Assembly (NCBI GenBank): GCA_012744375.1
Contig: JAAYCD010000108.1
Location: forward strand, 1-42,073
Length of the DNA stretch: 42,073 nt
Reading direction: 5' to 3'
DNA from: Erysipelotrichaceae bacterium
GTDB taxonomy: Bacteria; Bacillota_I; Bacilli_A; RFN20; CAG-826
A program made the translations under genes and the position numbers. The notes under the pieces were generated by a model. The model ran no database searches, was not told the DNA's origin, and saw nothing but the letters and a program-made list of their open reading frames with translations. Positions 39,727 through 42,073 of the stretch are shown here, piece after piece (positions within the stretch are counted from its first letter, which is position 1; the number at the start of each line of letters is the position of its first letter).

Positions 39727-42030
39727 ATGCAAGATATTTATCAAACATTTGAATTTCATAAAATTAAGGAACACATCCTCGAATATAATAAAACCGAATT
39801 AGGCAAAGTATATACTTCTAGCTTAAAAATGCTTCCTGATATCGATTCGGTTGAGCAAGCTTTGCTGGATTTATCCGAAGTAAGTTCGATTATTGTTCGT
39901 TTTGGTCCACTTCCAATTACTAATTCAGCAAATGCTTTAATGTTAATTGATATGGCCAAAAAGACGGCTTTATTAACTCCGCGAGATTTACATTTAATCG
40001 CAGAAGATGTTTTAACGATTGCGAAGATTTCGACTTTTCTCAAGAAGATTGGTGATTCTTATGAGCGAGTTAAACAGTTAACAAGTGGCTTTATTGATTT
40101 AACAAACTTAGAAAAAGAAATTCACCGCGTTATTACTAATTCTTTAACAGTTGCTGATAATGCTTCGAGTGAACTATTGCAAATTAGAAACAAACTGAAG
40201 AAAGTCGAAAAAAACTTACAAGACAAAATTGCTTCGTTAGCGTTTACTTATTCTAAATTTTTAAATGATGATAATATCACTATTCGCGATGGTCACTTTG
40301 TTTTACCAGTCAAAACTGTTGATAAGAGTAAAGTAACCGGCATTGTTTATGATGTTAGCGATAGTGGTAATACTACCTTCATTGAACCTTTAGAAATCGT
40401 CCAATTAAATAATGAAATTACCGCGCTTAAAGTCCAAGAAAACGAAGAAGTAAGAAAAATTTTAAAAGCACTGACTGCTTTAGTGCTTCTTCAAGAAAAC
40501 GAAATCATTACTAATAATAAAATTATTGCTAAATTAGACTTTTTAAGCGCGAAAGCTTGTTACGCTAAAGAAATAGAAGCGGAAATCGCCACATGTTCTC
40601 GAAAACAAATAATCGATATTAAGGAAGCTAGACACCCGCTAATTGATCAAACTAAAGTTGTGGCTAATTCTTTCTATTTAGATGAAACGCAACCGATCAT
40701 TATTATTTCTGGTCCTAATGCTGGAGGTAAAACTGTTTCTTTAAAGACCGTTGGTTTATTAACGCTCATGCATCAATCAGGACTTGCAGTCCCTGCATTA
40801 AGAGCGACAATCGGTCACTTTAAGCATATTTATATTGATATTGGCGATAACCAATCTCTTTCCGATAATCTATCGACTTTTTCCGCCCATATTTCACAAA
40901 TTGGCGAAATCTTAAAAGTCGTTGGTGGTAAAGACTTAGTGTTGTTAGACGAACTTGGCACAGGTACAGACCCGCAGGCCGGTGAGGCTTTAGCAATTTC
41001 GATTACTAAGTATTTAGAATCTAAACATGCTTTAGCGCTCATTTCTTCGCACTTCAGCGCAATGAAAGAATATGCATTCCTATCTAAAAACATCGCTAAT
41101 GCCAGCATGATTTTTGATGAAGCCAACCTCGCTCCAACGTATCGCTTTAAACAAGGTTCGCCTGGCAAAAGCTATGCTTTAGAAGTCGCGGCTAGATATG
41201 GAATAGAAGATTTTATTATTGATGAGGCGCACCGCTTTTTAGCCAGCCATCATCAAAATGAAAACGCCAAGTTATTAGATATCTTGCAACATAAAATTGA
41301 AGAAGTAGACAAATTACAAAATGAATTAGTTAAAAAAGAAAATGAACTATCACGTCGCGAAAAAACTCTCACAAGCGCTGAAAGTTTATTTGATTCTAGA
41401 AGAGAAAACTTCCTAAAAGACGCCAAAGAAGAAAAAGCAAAACTAATTGAAAACGCAAAAAAAGAAATTTCAGACATCATCGCCAAGATGCATAACTCCG
41501 ATATGCGTGTTCATGAAGTAATCGAACTTAAAAAAGAGCTTGAAAAACTTGAAGAAGTTGAAGAAGAAGAAATATTCGATGAGCAAATTAATGTTAATGA
41601 CTTTGTTTCTATTCCAAGTATGAATATTTCCGGAAGAGTCGTTAGAACAAAAGGCGAAAAAGCCCACATTATCTCTGATAGTGGTCTAGCCTTTGATGTT
41701 TCAAAAAGCAAGTTGAAAAAAATTGCACCTCCAAAAGTAGGCAACACCAAAGTGAAGAAAACCAATTACGATTTAGCGATTAATACTCAGGTTGGGATTG
41801 AGTTAAATATTATTGGTATGCGCGTTGAAGAAGCAAAAAACAATTTAATTAAGTATTTAGATAATTGTCGACTGAAACATTTGTCACAAGTAAGAATCAT
41901 CCATGGCTTTGGTAGTGGAGCCCTACGCAATATGGTGCGCGACTACTTAAAAACCCAAAAGGACCTAACCTTTAGAGCGGGTGGCGAATACGAAGGTGGG
42001 GGCGGTTCGACCGTCGTGATATTTTCCTAA
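39727..42030 (+). CDS. mutS2: Endonuclease MutS2
   Basis: The 767-residue MutS homologue lacks the mismatch-recognition domain. The core and lever region (1-300) is followed by the ATPase with Walker A GPNAGGKT (329-336) and Walker B LVLLDELGTGTDP (404-416). A long coiled coil follows (about 510-620, HKIEEVDKLQNELVKKENEL...), then a KOW-like segment and a C-terminal Smr domain (about 690-767). MutS2 suppresses recombination and, in Bacillus, splits collided ribosomes. In the Smr domain the HGFGSGALR motif is kept, but the usual LDLRG is LNIIG, which may affect nuclease activity. The start codon follows a leaderless-type promoter. Confidence 0.95.
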   Translation: MQDIYQTFEFHKIKEHILEYNKTELGKVYTSSLKMLPDIDSVEQALLDLSEVSSIIVRFGPLPITNSANALMLIDMAKKTALLTPRDLHLIAEDVLTIAKISTFLKKIGDSYERVKQLTSGFIDLTNLEKEIHRVITNSLTVADNASSELLQIRNKLKKVEKNLQDKIASLAFTYSKFLNDDNITIRDGHFVLPVKTVDKSKVTGIVYDVSDSGNTTFIEPLEIVQLNNEITALKVQENEEVRKILKALTALVLLQENEIITNNKIIAKLDFLSAKACYAKEIEAEIATCSRKQIIDIKEARHPLIDQTKVVANSFYLDETQPIIIISGPNAGGKTVSLKTVGLLTLMHQSGLAVPALRATIGHFKHIYIDIGDNQSLSDNLSTFSAHISQIGEILKVVGGKDLVLLDELGTGTDPQAGEALAISITKYLESKHALALISSHFSAMKEYAFLSKNIANASMIFDEANLAPTYRFKQGSPGKSYALEVAARYGIEDFIIDEAHRFLASHHQNENAKLLDILQHKIEEVDKLQNELVKKENELSRREKTLTSAESLFDSRRENFLKDAKEEKAKLIENAKKEISDIIAKMHNSDMRVHEVIELKKELEKLEEVEEEEIFDEQINVNDFVSIPSMNISGRVVRTKGEKAHIISDSGLAFDVSKSKLKKIAPPKVGNTKVKKTNYDLAINTQVGIELNIIGMRVEEAKNNLIKYLDNCRLKHLSQVRIIHGFGSGALRNMVRDYLKTQKDLTFRAGGEYEGGGGSTVVIFS

Positions 42031-42073
42031 TGAAACAAAAAATTAAAATCGGAATTGAAAACTTAAAGCACTT
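42030..42073 (+). CDS. 5' end of a gene downstream of mutS2 (partial)
   Basis: The ATG at 42030 overlaps the mutS2 stop by one base (TAATG) and is followed by 14 complete codons, MKQKIKIGIENLKH, before the window ends. The short sequence resembles the start of UvrC proteins, and uvrC is a plausible neighbour of mutS2, but so few residues cannot establish identity. Confidence 0.45.
   Translation, partial: MKQKIKIGIENLKH

Noticed and set aside
1-42073. CRISPR arrays, insertion sequences, prophage, tRNA or rRNA genes
   Set aside because: No repeat-spacer pattern, transposase, integrase, or tRNA/rRNA sequence was recognised; the window looks like conserved core genome.

Overview
The window (about 42 kb, AT-rich, densely packed) is a chromosomal core-gene segment of a low-GC Gram-positive bacterium. 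Gene content and order are Bacilli-like: infC-rpmI-rplT with an L20 leader, dnaB-dnaI, polA-mutM-coaE, a TrmH-type methyltransferase before pheS-pheT, mraZ-rsmH ... ftsA-ftsZ, T-box-ileS-lspA-rluD, and rnhC / mutS2. The division cluster contains no peptidoglycan genes (no pbp, mraY, mur or ftsW). That suggests a wall-reduced or wall-less, Mollicutes-like member of Bacilli, such as an Acholeplasma/Izemoplasma/RF39-type lineage; this placement is inference. Genes read with TGG as Trp. No in-frame TGA is needed as sense and none of the 34 complete stops is TGA (28 TAA, 6 TAG).

Layout. Positions 1-341 hold the 3' end of a membrane protein gene. Positions 374-4554 (minus) carry pfkA-thrS and then the separately promoted infC-rpmI-rplT operon with its attenuator leader. 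Positions 4600-4806 form a divergent control region with two perfect DnaA boxes, followed by dnaB-dnaI (plus). This converges, with a 38-nt coding overlap, on the minus-strand dnaE-polA-(mutM::coaE) operon, which ends in a DNA glycosylase/dephospho-CoA kinase fusion gene. Further upstream on the minus strand are nrnA and ackA. A 320-bp divergent intergenic region separates ackA from glgB-glgP-dUTPase (plus).

Next come a minus-strand DUF523/TudS-like gene and a plus-strand run: YgjP-like metallopeptidase, SpoU methyltransferase, pheS-pheT-yceD, then mraZ-rsmH-small membrane protein, then ftsA-ftsZ-secreted nuclease, then T-box-ileS-lspA-rluD. The right end has rnhC-PHP phosphatase (minus) divergent from mutS2 (plus), followed by the first 14 codons of another gene.

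The genes cover replication (DnaB, DnaI, DnaE, PolA, RNase HIII), repair and ribosome rescue (MutM, MutS2), translation (IF3, L35, L20, ThrRS, PheRS, IleRS, rRNA modification), division (MraZ, FtsA, FtsZ) and central carbon metabolism (PfkA, AckA, GlgB, GlgP). The points most worth a second look are the MutM::CoaE fusion, a recurring leaderless promoter layout (-10 box ending 6-8 nt before ATG, no ribosome-binding site), DnaA boxes in front of dnaB, a minimal murein-free division cluster with an FtsA lacking its membrane helix, a ThrRS without a TGS domain, and a MutS2 with an altered Smr motif.
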